NCBI GenBank assembly: GCA_934716785.1
Contig: CAKUYM010000080.1
Span: forward strand, 1-14,466
Direction of reading: 5' to 3'
Source: an uncultured Bacteroides sp.
GTDB taxonomy: Bacteria > Bacteroidota > Bacteroidia > Bacteroidales > Bacteroidaceae
Length of the DNA: 14,466 bases
Shown here: positions 1-7,724 of the stretch, in pieces
Layout of the letters: each line of letters starts with the position of its first letter
How positions within the stretch are numbered: position 1 is the stretch's first letter
Position numbers and translations under genes: made by a program
The notes under the pieces: generated by a model
What the model was told of the DNA's origin: nothing
What the model saw: the letters and a program-made list of their open reading frames with translations, nothing else
The model's database searches: none

Positions 1-579
1 TTACCGGACAGTTCCAAGGTATGGTTGAAAAAAGGAGCCAGCATACGCTATAAGAGCAGATTCGTCAAGAATCGCAATGTACTACTAACGGGAGAAGCCT
101 CTTTCGACGTCACAAAGTCTGCTTACCCTTTCCGCGTCTACTTTCAAGATGCCCAGATAGAAGTAAAAGGAACAGAGTTCAATATCAAGTCCGGCAACAA
201 GCTTGCCGAAATCACCCTTTATACAGGAAGTATCCTATTCAGTACTGAAGCACTTCAGAAAAGTATCGAGATGAAACCTTCAGACCAGATTATTTATAAT
301 GCCATTACTCACGAAGTAACAACCAGCGAAATAGATTTAAAGGATTACAATTGGCGTACGGAAGAATACCGCTTTGTCGATAAACCGATGAGTGAACTTG
401 TCGACTTGATAAACGAGTCGTATAAGGTAAATATAAAAATGCGTGACGCACAATGTGCCAAGAATCTTTTTTCGGGAACGATACGCAAAAGTGAATCCTT
501 GGAAGATGTGTTGGACAAAATATGCATCTCTTTCAACTTAAAAATCAAAACAGAAAAAGACAGTATCATTTTATACTAA
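1..579 (+). CDS. FecR-family anti-sigma factor, 5' end missing (partial)
   Basis: The reading frame is open from base 1 (first residues LPDSSKVWLKKGAS), so the start lies left of the window and the TTG at 25 is an internal leucine codon. The 192 visible residues begin in the FecR domain: LPDSSKVWL matches the usual LPDGS.V.L strand, followed by FDVTKSAYPF and VKGTEFNIKS, which match the family's F.V.....F and V.GT.FNV segments. The last ~65 residues (PMSELVDLINESYKVNI to the end) resemble the C-terminal DUF4974/STN-like fold common in Bacteroidetes FecR proteins. Family members are single-pass inner-membrane proteins that hold an ECF sigma factor and release it on a signal from a TonB-dependent transporter; the cytoplasmic and membrane parts are outside the window. 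The next gene starts 50 bases downstream on the same strand with no visible terminator, so the two are probably co-transcribed. Its partner could be the sigma gene at 3543-4109 or one off the left edge. Confidence 0.88.
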   Translation, partial: LPDSSKVWLKKGASIRYKSRFVKNRNVLLTGEASFDVTKSAYPFRVYFQDAQIEVKGTEFNIKSGNKLAEITLYTGSILFSTEALQKSIEMKPSDQIIYNAITHEVTTSEIDLKDYNWRTEEYRFVDKPMSELVDLINESYKVNIKMRDAQCAKNLFSGTIRKSESLEDVLDKICISFNLKIKTEKDSIILY

Positions 580-629
580 ATCAGAATTGTCTGAATAACA
601 TTTTTATTAACTCTTAAATATTTAATGCA

Positions 630-3449
630 ATGAAAAAGACATTTTTCAATGCACTAATGCTATCATTATCACTATTGGCATTAGGCAGTTCGTGTAGTGA
701 CGAAGAAGAAAAAGAAGTGCTTCCCGTTTTGGAAGTCGAAACTCTGACAATGAACTTTGATGCAAAAGCGTCATCGCAGGAGATTCAAATCACGACCAAC
801 ATTCCTGACTTGAAGGTACAAGTACAGGAAGAGGCAAGAGACTGGTGCTCTGCGGTTATCGACGGTGATAAACTGGTAGTATCCGTACTAAACAACAACA
901 ATGAAGGGATACGCAGTACTACAGTCATTGTTTACCGGAAAGCTAAAAGTCGAAAAATCACAGTCAGCCAACTTGGCAACGGACTGGCGATTTTAGTCAA
1001 TCCCAAATTCTTTAAGCTGGAAAGCGGAGATGAAACGGAAATAGAGTTCAAAGTCACGACCAATGTGGAAGGGCTGAGTGTTACAACCCCCAATTGGGTT
1101 GAGGCACCGATAACAGACCCCAACGGCGAAACCCGTGCAGCAGCCATGGTAGACCATGAATACAAGTACACTGTATTAGGGAACATTACTACAGATAAAC
1201 GTAATGGAACCATCGTAGTCAGCGCTGTTGATCCTGAATTAAACTTGAACGTTGAGATTCCTATCGAACAGGCAGGCCTACCGAAATATGACCCAAGCGA
1301 GAGTGGAGATTTGGCAGAAGATATACAGATTACTCCTGACAGAGGGTGGGCAAGTTCGACCAATGGAAGAAAGATAGAAGAAAGTTTTGACGGCAATACA
1401 AATGGCACCCGCTGGCATTGCGGTAATGATCAGCCATGTCCACACACGATCATTTATTACTTCAATAATCCTGTTGCCTTAGACTATATCAAGTATTATT
1501 CCCGTCAAGATGGTAACCAAAACGGCTATTTCGGTGAAACGGAAATCTGGTATTCCAACGATCCTAATGCAGACGAACACAGTCAATATACGCACATCGT
1601 CGATAAAGACTTCGAGGGTGAAAAACATGCAGGAACACGTGTCGATTTTCCACAAACAGTAACGGCATATGCCATTAAGTTTATCATTAAGACAGGAAAA
1701 GGTTCCGGTGGCGGATATGAAGATAACCTGGTAGCTTGCGAAGAGATGGAATTCTTCCAAAAAGACACGAACGTGTTTGATTGGCGAATCTTATTCACCG
1801 ATGAAACCTGTTCTGAGCTGAAGCCCGAAGCACTATCTGAGGAATATATCAACGCCAATTGTCCGTTCGACTTCTACAAAAACTTAGCGATCCACTTATT
1901 AAAAGGGACGTACGATTCTGAATTCCGTGTACAAACTTATAAAGCCTACCCGCATCCCGACACCCAGGCAGCGACCAATAAGACCAATCCTTACAGCCTG
2001 CTTGACAATCCTACGGGGATTGCAGTGGACGACAAAGAATCGATAATTGTATTTGTAGGAGATATGCACGGTCAGGAGATAAGTCTGAAAATACAGAATC
2101 TGGATAAAGAGACTGAAGGAAAGGACGGATTCGGTGGAGATCTATACCCGCTAATCAATGGATATAACAAACTAAAAATCAGCAATAAGGGATTAATCTA
2201 TGTAATGTATCACACTAAAACATTAGAGGAAGCCGAAACAGCCCAACCTATCAAGATACATTTTGCATCGGGAAAAGTCAACGGCTATTTCGATTCAAAT
2301 AAGCATACTGAAGATGATTGGTATAGGCTGACAAATGCTGCCGTCAACAAACATTTTGATGTATTGGGAAGATATGCACATCTGACGTTCGAGAGCCAAT
2401 ATTTCAAAAATACGACCAAGGAGCTCATCGATCTCTATGACGAAATCGTTTATGAAGAGATGAAATTCATGGGACTTGAAAAATACAATCGCATGTTCAG
2501 AAACAGAATGTATCTGAATGTCATGTACAAAGACTACATGTATGCCACCAGTTACCACACAGCCTATAATAATACTACTATGGGAGCTATAGCCTCTGCA
2601 AGCTCTCTGAAGCAGAATTCTTGGGGACCCGCACACGAAATAGGGCATTGCAACCAAACACGCCCCGGATTGAAATGGCTCAGCACAACTGAAGTCACCA
2701 ATAATATCTGCGCTATGCATGTAGCGACATTATTCAACGAGAAGTATGATTCCGAGATCCGTCTCCGCGATGAAGTTCTTTCAGGATTTAGCAACCGTTA
2801 TGAAAAAGCGATGACCAATACTTTCACTACCTCGCAGGCATTGGTTGCCGAATCCGATCCATTCAGCCGCCTTATCCCCTTCTGGCAACTGGAACTTTAT
2901 ATAAACAAAGTATTAGGTCAGGAAGATTTTTATAAAGACCTTTACGAATTGGTACGCACGGAAGATGATATCGCATCCATTGGCGGCAATCAGGTTGAAT
3001 TCGTGAGACGTACATCCCAAATAGCCCAACTGGACTTGGCGGAGTTCTTCTCCAAATGGGGATTCCTGAATCCGGTGAATGTGCTGGTAGAAGATTATGC
3101 GAAAGGTCAGATGATTATCACAAAGGAAGATGCCGATGCTGTCCGCGCCAAGACAAGCGTATATTCCAAGCCTGCACACAACTTTAAGTACATATGCGAA
3201 CAGAATGTCGATATTTACAAAAAAGACGCTGCTATCCAAAAAGGAACAGCAACACGTACTGACAATAAAATCACCATGAAAGGTTGGCAAAACGTAGTAG
3301 CTTACGAAGTCTACTTAAAAGACAAATTAGTTTTCGTATCGCCCATGCAATCATTCACTGTCAACAAAGATTTGGCCGCATTGGACGAGACTACCAAGGT
3401 GTATGCCATACCTGCCAAAGGAAATAGCAAAGTAGAAGTCACATTCTAA
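630..3449 (+). CDS. M60-like zinc metallopeptidase lipoprotein (BACON-BACON-F5/8C-M60), putative O-glycopeptidase
   Basis: This is a 939-residue surface lipoprotein. Residues 1-22 form a lipoprotein signal peptide with a relaxed lipobox (LGSSC, Cys22), followed by SDEEEKE, like the acidic export signal of surface-exposed Bacteroidetes lipoproteins. Two BACON-like beta domains follow (about 30-117 and 119-216, ending SQLGNG and EQAG), then an F5/8 type C/CBM32-like module (about 217-379; SFDGNTNGTRWHC, ACEEMEFF). The M60-like domain spans about 400-800 and carries the gluzincin motif HEIGH (669-673) with the third zinc ligand expected at Glu688, 14 residues later, which fits the family pattern HExxH(8-28)E. 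The last ~120 residues look like an Ig-like beta domain. Known M60 enzymes cut mucin-type glycoproteins next to O-glycosylated Ser/Thr; that specificity is inferred here. The ATG at 630 gives a complete signal peptide. The gene follows the fecR fragment by 50 bases and ends at a strong hairpin, so it is not in the susCD transcript. Confidence 0.9.
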   Translation: MKKTFFNALMLSLSLLALGSSCSDEEEKEVLPVLEVETLTMNFDAKASSQEIQITTNIPDLKVQVQEEARDWCSAVIDGDKLVVSVLNNNNEGIRSTTVIVYRKAKSRKITVSQLGNGLAILVNPKFFKLESGDETEIEFKVTTNVEGLSVTTPNWVEAPITDPNGETRAAAMVDHEYKYTVLGNITTDKRNGTIVVSAVDPELNLNVEIPIEQAGLPKYDPSESGDLAEDIQITPDRGWASSTNGRKIEESFDGNTNGTRWHCGNDQPCPHTIIYYFNNPVALDYIKYYSRQDGNQNGYFGETEIWYSNDPNADEHSQYTHIVDKDFEGEKHAGTRVDFPQTVTAYAIKFIIKTGKGSGGGYEDNLVACEEMEFFQKDTNVFDWRILFTDETCSELKPEALSEEYINANCPFDFYKNLAIHLLKGTYDSEFRVQTYKAYPHPDTQAATNKTNPYSLLDNPTGIAVDDKESIIVFVGDMHGQEISLKIQNLDKETEGKDGFGGDLYPLINGYNKLKISNKGLIYVMYHTKTLEEAETAQPIKIHFASGKVNGYFDSNKHTEDDWYRLTNAAVNKHFDVLGRYAHLTFESQYFKNTTKELIDLYDEIVYEEMKFMGLEKYNRMFRNRMYLNVMYKDYMYATSYHTAYNNTTMGAIASASSLKQNSWGPAHEIGHCNQTRPGLKWLSTTEVTNNICAMHVATLFNEKYDSEIRLRDEVLSGFSNRYEKAMTNTFTTSQALVAESDPFSRLIPFWQLELYINKVLGQEDFYKDLYELVRTEDDIASIGGNQVEFVRRTSQIAQLDLAEFFSKWGFLNPVNVLVEDYAKGQMIITKEDADAVRAKTSVYSKPAHNFKYICEQNVDIYKKDAAIQKGTATRTDNKITMKGWQNVVAYEVYLKDKLVFVSPMQSFTVNKDLAALDETTKVYAIPAKGNSKVEVTF

Positions 3450-3489
3450 CCATAAGATTTAACGAAGCGGCATAAACACAAAATAGCCG

Positions 3490-3530
3490 GCCTATTATCG
3501 TTTTCCACGGACAGCGATAATAGGCTTTTT
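3490..3530 (+). terminator. Rho-independent terminator after the M60 gene, possibly shared with the convergent sigma gene
   Basis: GCCTATTATCG (3490-3500) pairs perfectly with CGATAATAGGC (3515-3525) across a 14-base loop, followed at once by TTTTT (3526-3530). This is a standard intrinsic terminator for the plus-strand peptidase gene, which stops 40 bases upstream. The hairpin also lies just beyond the stop of the minus-strand sigma gene. In that direction the tail is only GGCTATTTTG, so termination may be weaker. A further complementary pair, GCGGC (3467-3471) and GCCGC (3536-3540), could close an outer helix. Confidence 0.85.
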
Positions 3531-3542
3531 ACTTACGCCGCA

Positions 3543-4109
3543 TTATTGAGCCAAGAAGATAAGGAACAAAACAATATTCTTTTTCAAATACCTCAGAGCA
3601 CGGACAATATGTACTTCGACAGTACGATCACTGATGCCCAGCCGCTCTCCTATCTCACGATAAGTCATCTTCTCATTCCTGCTCAACAAGAAACATTCAC
3701 GTTGCCTATCAGGCAAACTCAGAATCAAATCATCTATGAACTTGCTTAATTCCAAAGCATACATTTTTTCTTCATCCTCGCAGCAATCATCGATATTCTC
3801 TTCCGTATATGCTTCCAATATAGAAGACTTATAAAAATCCTCATAGAAGCTTTTCTTCCACTGATTGAATATTATATTACGGGTTATGATGAAAAGATAG
3901 CCTTTCAGACTCTCATTTTCTTTCAGAAAAGCACGAGTTTCCCATAACTTTATAAAAACAATCTGGACGATTTCTTTGGCATCTTCAATGGAAGACACAT
4001 AAAGCCTGGCAAAATTATATACTTTACTCCAATACATATCATACAGATAAGAGTATGCCTCATGATTATCTTCCCTGCTCAACAAAGTTACAGCTTGCTC
4101 TTCAGTCAT
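3543..4109 (-). CDS. ECF-type RNA polymerase sigma factor (Bacteroidetes PUL-associated)
   Basis: The 188-residue protein has the two-domain layout of ECF sigma factors. Region 2 covers about residues 17-85 (YLYDMYWSKVYNFA, AKEIVQIVFIKLWE, LKGYLFIITRN), which binds core polymerase and the -10 element. An acidic linker (ENIDDCCEDEEK) leads to region 4 at about 121-177 (LPDRQRECFLLSR and the helix-turn-helix MTYREIGERLGISDRTVEVH), which reads the -35 element. The short hydrophobic tail (IVLFLIFLAQ) is common in PUL-linked ECF factors of Bacteroidetes. Length and both domains are complete. The gene is divergent from susC and convergent with the peptidase gene. The usual Bacteroides order is sigma, then fecR, then susC on one strand; here the only visible fecR is on the other side of the peptidase gene and in opposite orientation. 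It most likely activates the susC promoter and possibly the fecR/peptidase unit, under anti-sigma control; the targets are inferred. Confidence 0.93.
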   Translation of the reverse strand: MTEEQAVTLLSREDNHEAYSYLYDMYWSKVYNFARLYVSSIEDAKEIVQIVFIKLWETRAFLKENESLKGYLFIITRNIIFNQWKKSFYEDFYKSSILEAYTEENIDDCCEDEEKMYALELSKFIDDLILSLPDRQRECFLLSRNEKMTYREIGERLGISDRTVEVHIVRALRYLKKNIVLFLIFLAQ

Positions 4110-4140
4110 TGTTTGTATTTAATAATATTCGGCTAAAATA

Positions 4141-4175
4141 CAAAAAAATCGCAAGAAAATAAGAATAAGAACAAA
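4141..4175 (-). promoter_or_regulatory. Weak candidate housekeeping promoter for the ECF sigma gene
   Basis: On the minus strand, TTTG (complement of 4172-4175) is followed after 23 bases by TTTTTTTG (complement of 4141-4148). The Bacteroides primary sigma consensus is roughly TTTG, about 19-21 bases, TAnnTTTG; here one base of the -7 box differs and the spacer is slightly long. A start about 7 bases downstream would give a leader of roughly 25 bases before the sigma ATG. The match lies in a T-rich run and could be chance. Confidence 0.25.
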
Positions 4176-4340
4176 AAAAGATGGAGGTCGTGTACGGGAC
4201 AAGGGCAAATCAATTGTATTTATAATAGAGGCCTTTAAAAATAGTATAAATGAATAGAACCATAATCAAGAAAAACACATGAAAAAAGAGTAGCCCCATA
4301 AGAAACCGATAGAAGAGACCAAGTCTTTATGCTGTCATAC

Positions 4341-4367
4341 TATTAATCCAATCTTGTATTAATCAAT
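4341..4367 (+). repeat. Short direct repeat just upstream of the susC start
   Basis: TATTAATCCAAT (4341-4352) is followed by TATTAATCAAT (4357-4367). The shared octamer TATTAATC recurs at 16-base spacing, ending 10 bases before the susC ATG, so it lies in the presumed 5' leader. It could be a protein or small-RNA contact site affecting susC translation, or simply low-complexity AT-rich DNA. Confidence 0.35.
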
Positions 4368-4376
4368 TTTTTAAAC

Positions 4377-7300
4377 ATGAAAAAAATACAATCCAGAAAG
4401 TGGTATATGCGAATTACCATTTTATTCTTATTCATCATTCCATTATCCGCCAGTGCGGCACAGGAGCGAGTATCCGTGAAAGGAAAAGCTATCACCGTAA
4501 AAGAAGCAATCAACATTATTGAAAAAAATAGTGCATATTCCTTCTTCTTTAAGTCTACGGATTTAAATAATAGCAGTAAAAGAGACATAGACTGTAGCGG
4601 TACTCTTGCCGAAGTGTTGACTGAAATATTGAAAGGAAGCAATATCAAATACGTCATCAAAGGCAAAGACGTTATCTTATCGGCTAATGAAGTTCAAAGT
4701 ACTGCCCAGCAACAAAACAAAAGGGTAGAGATTGTCGGTGTGGTGGTGGACTATCAGACAGGAGATCCTGTCATTGGCGCCACTGTTCAGCTCAAAGGGA
4801 TCAGTACCGGTGTAATCACTGATATTGACGGGAAATTCAAAATCAATGCTTCTCCCGAAGATATCCTGATGATCTCTTATATAGGATACCAACCTCAGGA
4901 AATAAAACTGGGCAAACGGAAACTACTCAATATAGAGCTGAAAGAAGACAGCAAGGCTTTGGATGAAGTTGTTGTTACCGCCTTCGGTGTAGGACAGAAA
5001 AAAGCCAGTATGGTAGGTTCCGTACAACAGATCAAACCTACCGAACTGAAAGTTCCGTCTTCCAGTTTGAGCAGCAGTTTTGCAGGACGTCTGGCGGGTG
5101 TCATCTCCGTACAGTCCAGCAGCGAACCGGGAGCCGACGGTGCCAACTTTTGGATTCGCGGTAAGTCAAGTCTCAATGGCAACAGTGCCCTGATTGTATT
5201 GGACGGTGTAGAGATTACATCCAGTGAGTTGAATGCATTGGATCCCGAAGTAATCGAAGGCTTCTCCATTTTGAAGGATGCCACCGCCACTGCGCTCTAT
5301 GGTACCCGTGGTGCCAATGGTGTTATGATCGTGACTACCAAGCGGGGAGAAGATCTCTTAAAGCCCATCATCAACATCCGGGTAGAAGGCTCTGCCCGCC
5401 AATTAAGCAACGTGCCGGAATTTGTAGGTGGCGTAGAATATATGAAACTCTACAATGAAGCCAAGCGGACACGTGGTGACGACCAAGGTCTGTATTCGGA
5501 CGAGAAAATCATGGCGACAGCCAATGGCGACGACCCGTTAAGATACCCGAACGTCAACTGGTATGGAGAAATGTTTAACAAATTGGCTTTCTCCGAACGT
5601 GCCAACCTGAATATCCGTGGTGGCAAGAAATCCGTTCGTTACTTTATGAGCGCGGCAGTCAAAAGAGACGGAGGAAACTTAAAGTCATTGAGTAGTGATT
5701 ATTTCTCCTACAACAACAGCATATCCGTGATTCGTTATGACTTCGTCAACAATCTGGATATTGACGTCACTTCGACAACCAAAGTATCGATGGGATTGAA
5801 TGCCAGTATCCGCAATTGGAATGGCCCGACACAGAGCGCTAACGATATTTTCAATCTGGCGCGCACAGCCTCTCCGGTAGACTTTCCTGTCATATTCCCG
5901 GCACAAGAGAATGATACCCATCTCCGTTGGGGTGGCATGAGTGGCGGTACCAACAACGGTGGTTACAAAAATCCGATAGCCGAATACGTAAAAGGATATA
6001 AGTCCAATGACCAAAGCACATTCCAAGCCAATCTGCGTTTGGAACAAGACTTGCGTTTCATTACCCAAGGACTGAAATTCAAGGTTCTTGCATCTTTCAA
6101 GAACGCTTCGACAACCGTCGTAGAACGTTCTGCCGGATATAATCAGTATCAATATGCCAAAGACAGTGACGGTCTGGAAATGATCGGCAGTGAGCAGAGT
6201 ACCAACTTAGGCATTACAGGTGACAAGAATTCCACTGGTAGCCGTAAACTTTATATCCAAGCATACATAGATTACACCCGGACGTTTGGCAAACACGATG
6301 TCAACGCCATGTTCCTATACAATCAAGACGAGACATCAAACAACAAGCCGACCTCTCTACTTGAATCTTTACCTAAAAGAAAACAAGGAATCGCTGGACG
6401 TATCTCATACGGTTATGCCAATAAATACTTGATTGAAGGAAACTTCGGTTATAACGGTTCCGAGAACTTTGTGAAAGGACACCGTTACGGGTTCTTCCCC
6501 TCCATTGCCGTTGGTTATAATATCTCAGAAGAGAAGTTTTGGGAACCAATCTCCAAAGTCATCAGCCATTTTAAACTGAAAGCCTCCTACGGACTTGTCG
6601 GTAACGATCCTGATGACCTGCGTTTTGCTTATCTGGAAACGATCTCGCTAAACGGCGCTCCCAAATATACCTTCGGTGACAAAATGAACCAAGGTACTGC
6701 AGGTCCCGTATGGACCCGATACTATAATCCGGACTTACAATGGGAAGTAGGAAAGAAATTCAATGCCGGATTCGATCTTGGTCTATTCAATGATGTGAAC
6801 ATCTCATTGGACATATTCAAAGAACGCCGTGAGAAAATCTACCTGCTACGTTCCAACAGTATCCCGACATTCATCGGTATAGGTTCCACCAATGTTTACG
6901 GTAACTTGGGAGAGGTTGACAATAAAGGATTGGATTTTACCGTAGACTATAACAAGCAGGTCAACAAAAACCTCTTCATTTCCGTAAAAGGAACATTCAC
7001 ATATGCTCACAACGAAATCAGAGCCTATGACGACCCTCCTTACCTAAGCAACCCCAACTTATCAAGAGTGGGACACTCCATCGACCAAGCGTTGGTATAT
7101 GTAGCAGAAGGACTCTTTACGCAAGAAGAGATAGACAGCCCCGACATGATTGAACAAACGCTGGGATACACCCCACAGGCGGGTGACATCAAATACAAGG
7201 ACGTCAACGGAGACGGAGTGATAGACCAAAACGACCGCGTTTATACAGGTAATACGACCACTCCTGAGATCATTTACGGTTTTGGAAGCTCCATCAAATA

Positions 7301-7715
7301 TAAGAAATGGGACGTATCCTTCCTTTTCCAAGGAGCAGCCAGACGCTCGTTATTCATGAACAGCTTCCATCCTTTCGGTTCCAATGCCATGAGAGGTGTG
7401 ATGGATTTCGTTGCCGAAGGACGATGGACGGAAGAGAACCCGAATCCGAATGCCACTTATCCGCGACTGAGCATAACGGATAATTCCAACAATACAGTTG
7501 CATCTACCTATTGGATGCGCAACGGAGCCTTCCTAAAACTGAAAAACGCAGAAGTCGGCTATACCCACAAGTTTTTCCGTGTTTACCTGTCGGGCAGCAA
7601 TCTATTGACATTCTCACCGTTCAAGTACTGGGATCCTGAAATGGGTGGCGGTTCCGGTATGGCTTATCCTACCGCCCGTACCTTTAATGTCGGTTTTCAA
7701 TTAACGTTTAAATAA
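4377..7715 (+). CDS. SusC-like TonB-dependent outer-membrane transporter with N-terminal STN signalling domain
   Basis: This 1112-residue outer-membrane transporter imports oligosaccharides or glycopeptides using TonB energy and works with the SusD-like partner encoded 9 bases downstream. Domains in order: signal peptide (1-28, ending SASAAQ); STN/secretin-like domain (about 33-102; VKEAINIIEK, SGTLAEVLTEILKGSNIKY); CarboxypepD_reg-like domain (about 117-193; GVVVDYQTGDPVIGATV, SYIGYQPQ); TonB box-like DEVVVTAFG (about 196-204); plug with WIRGKSSLNG, LIVLDGV and LYGTRGANGVMIVTTKRG; then the beta-barrel, ending in the aromatic-type strand FNVGFQLTFK. An EF-hand-like DVNGDGVID loop (942-950) is typical of this family. 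The STN domain is the feature of transducer-type SusC proteins that signal to FecR anti-sigma factors, so this protein probably senses substrate as well as importing it. ATG at 4377 is the first one giving a full signal peptide. Confidence 0.96.
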   Translation: MKKIQSRKWYMRITILFLFIIPLSASAAQERVSVKGKAITVKEAINIIEKNSAYSFFFKSTDLNNSSKRDIDCSGTLAEVLTEILKGSNIKYVIKGKDVILSANEVQSTAQQQNKRVEIVGVVVDYQTGDPVIGATVQLKGISTGVITDIDGKFKINASPEDILMISYIGYQPQEIKLGKRKLLNIELKEDSKALDEVVVTAFGVGQKKASMVGSVQQIKPTELKVPSSSLSSSFAGRLAGVISVQSSSEPGADGANFWIRGKSSLNGNSALIVLDGVEITSSELNALDPEVIEGFSILKDATATALYGTRGANGVMIVTTKRGEDLLKPIINIRVEGSARQLSNVPEFVGGVEYMKLYNEAKRTRGDDQGLYSDEKIMATANGDDPLRYPNVNWYGEMFNKLAFSERANLNIRGGKKSVRYFMSAAVKRDGGNLKSLSSDYFSYNNSISVIRYDFVNNLDIDVTSTTKVSMGLNASIRNWNGPTQSANDIFNLARTASPVDFPVIFPAQENDTHLRWGGMSGGTNNGGYKNPIAEYVKGYKSNDQSTFQANLRLEQDLRFITQGLKFKVLASFKNASTTVVERSAGYNQYQYAKDSDGLEMIGSEQSTNLGITGDKNSTGSRKLYIQAYIDYTRTFGKHDVNAMFLYNQDETSNNKPTSLLESLPKRKQGIAGRISYGYANKYLIEGNFGYNGSENFVKGHRYGFFPSIAVGYNISEEKFWEPISKVISHFKLKASYGLVGNDPDDLRFAYLETISLNGAPKYTFGDKMNQGTAGPVWTRYYNPDLQWEVGKKFNAGFDLGLFNDVNISLDIFKERREKIYLLRSNSIPTFIGIGSTNVYGNLGEVDNKGLDFTVDYNKQVNKNLFISVKGTFTYAHNEIRAYDDPPYLSNPNLSRVGHSIDQALVYVAEGLFTQEEIDSPDMIEQTLGYTPQAGDIKYKDVNGDGVIDQNDRVYTGNTTTPEIIYGFGSSIKYKKWDVSFLFQGAARRSLFMNSFHPFGSNAMRGVMDFVAEGRWTEENPNPNATYPRLSITDNSNNTVASTYWMRNGAFLKLKNAEVGYTHKFFRVYLSGSNLLTFSPFKYWDPEMGGGSGMAYPTARTFNVGFQLTFK

Positions 7716-7724
7716 CCAGTTGTT

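Larger units (their letters stand above)
4110..4376. promoter_or_regulatory. Divergent regulatory region between the ECF sigma gene and susC
   Basis: These 267 bases hold no convincing gene. The sigma-proximal part (about 4138-4186) is almost entirely purine on the plus strand, with two CAAAAAAA runs. A conspicuous G-rich island follows at 4183-4206 (it includes GTACGGGACAAGGGC) in otherwise AT-rich DNA, then an AT-rich leader of about 170 bases up to the susC ATG. I find no TAnnTTTG housekeeping promoter box on the plus strand, which fits susC being transcribed by an alternative (ECF) sigma factor. The G-rich island is a candidate site for that, but I cannot assign -35/-10 elements with confidence. 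No Shine-Dalgarno sequence precedes susC; the A/T-rich TTTTTTAAAC before its ATG is normal for Bacteroidetes. Confidence 0.6.

Noticed and set aside
25..27. TTG at 25 as a start codon for the FecR fragment
   Set aside because: The upstream codons encode a typical FecR strand (LPDSSKVW), so this is an internal leucine and the gene begins off the left edge.
932..1408. A 158-codon minus-strand open frame opposite the M60 gene
   Set aside because: It is antisense to the BACON domains and shows no supporting features.
4279..4293. Possible leader peptide ATG AAA AAA GAG TAG upstream of susC
   Set aside because: It is only four codons long, with no translation or attenuation signals around it; chance in AT-rich DNA.
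5685..6152. A 155-codon minus-strand open frame inside susC
   Set aside because: It lies fully within the SusC barrel coding region, with no signal, domain or upstream signals.
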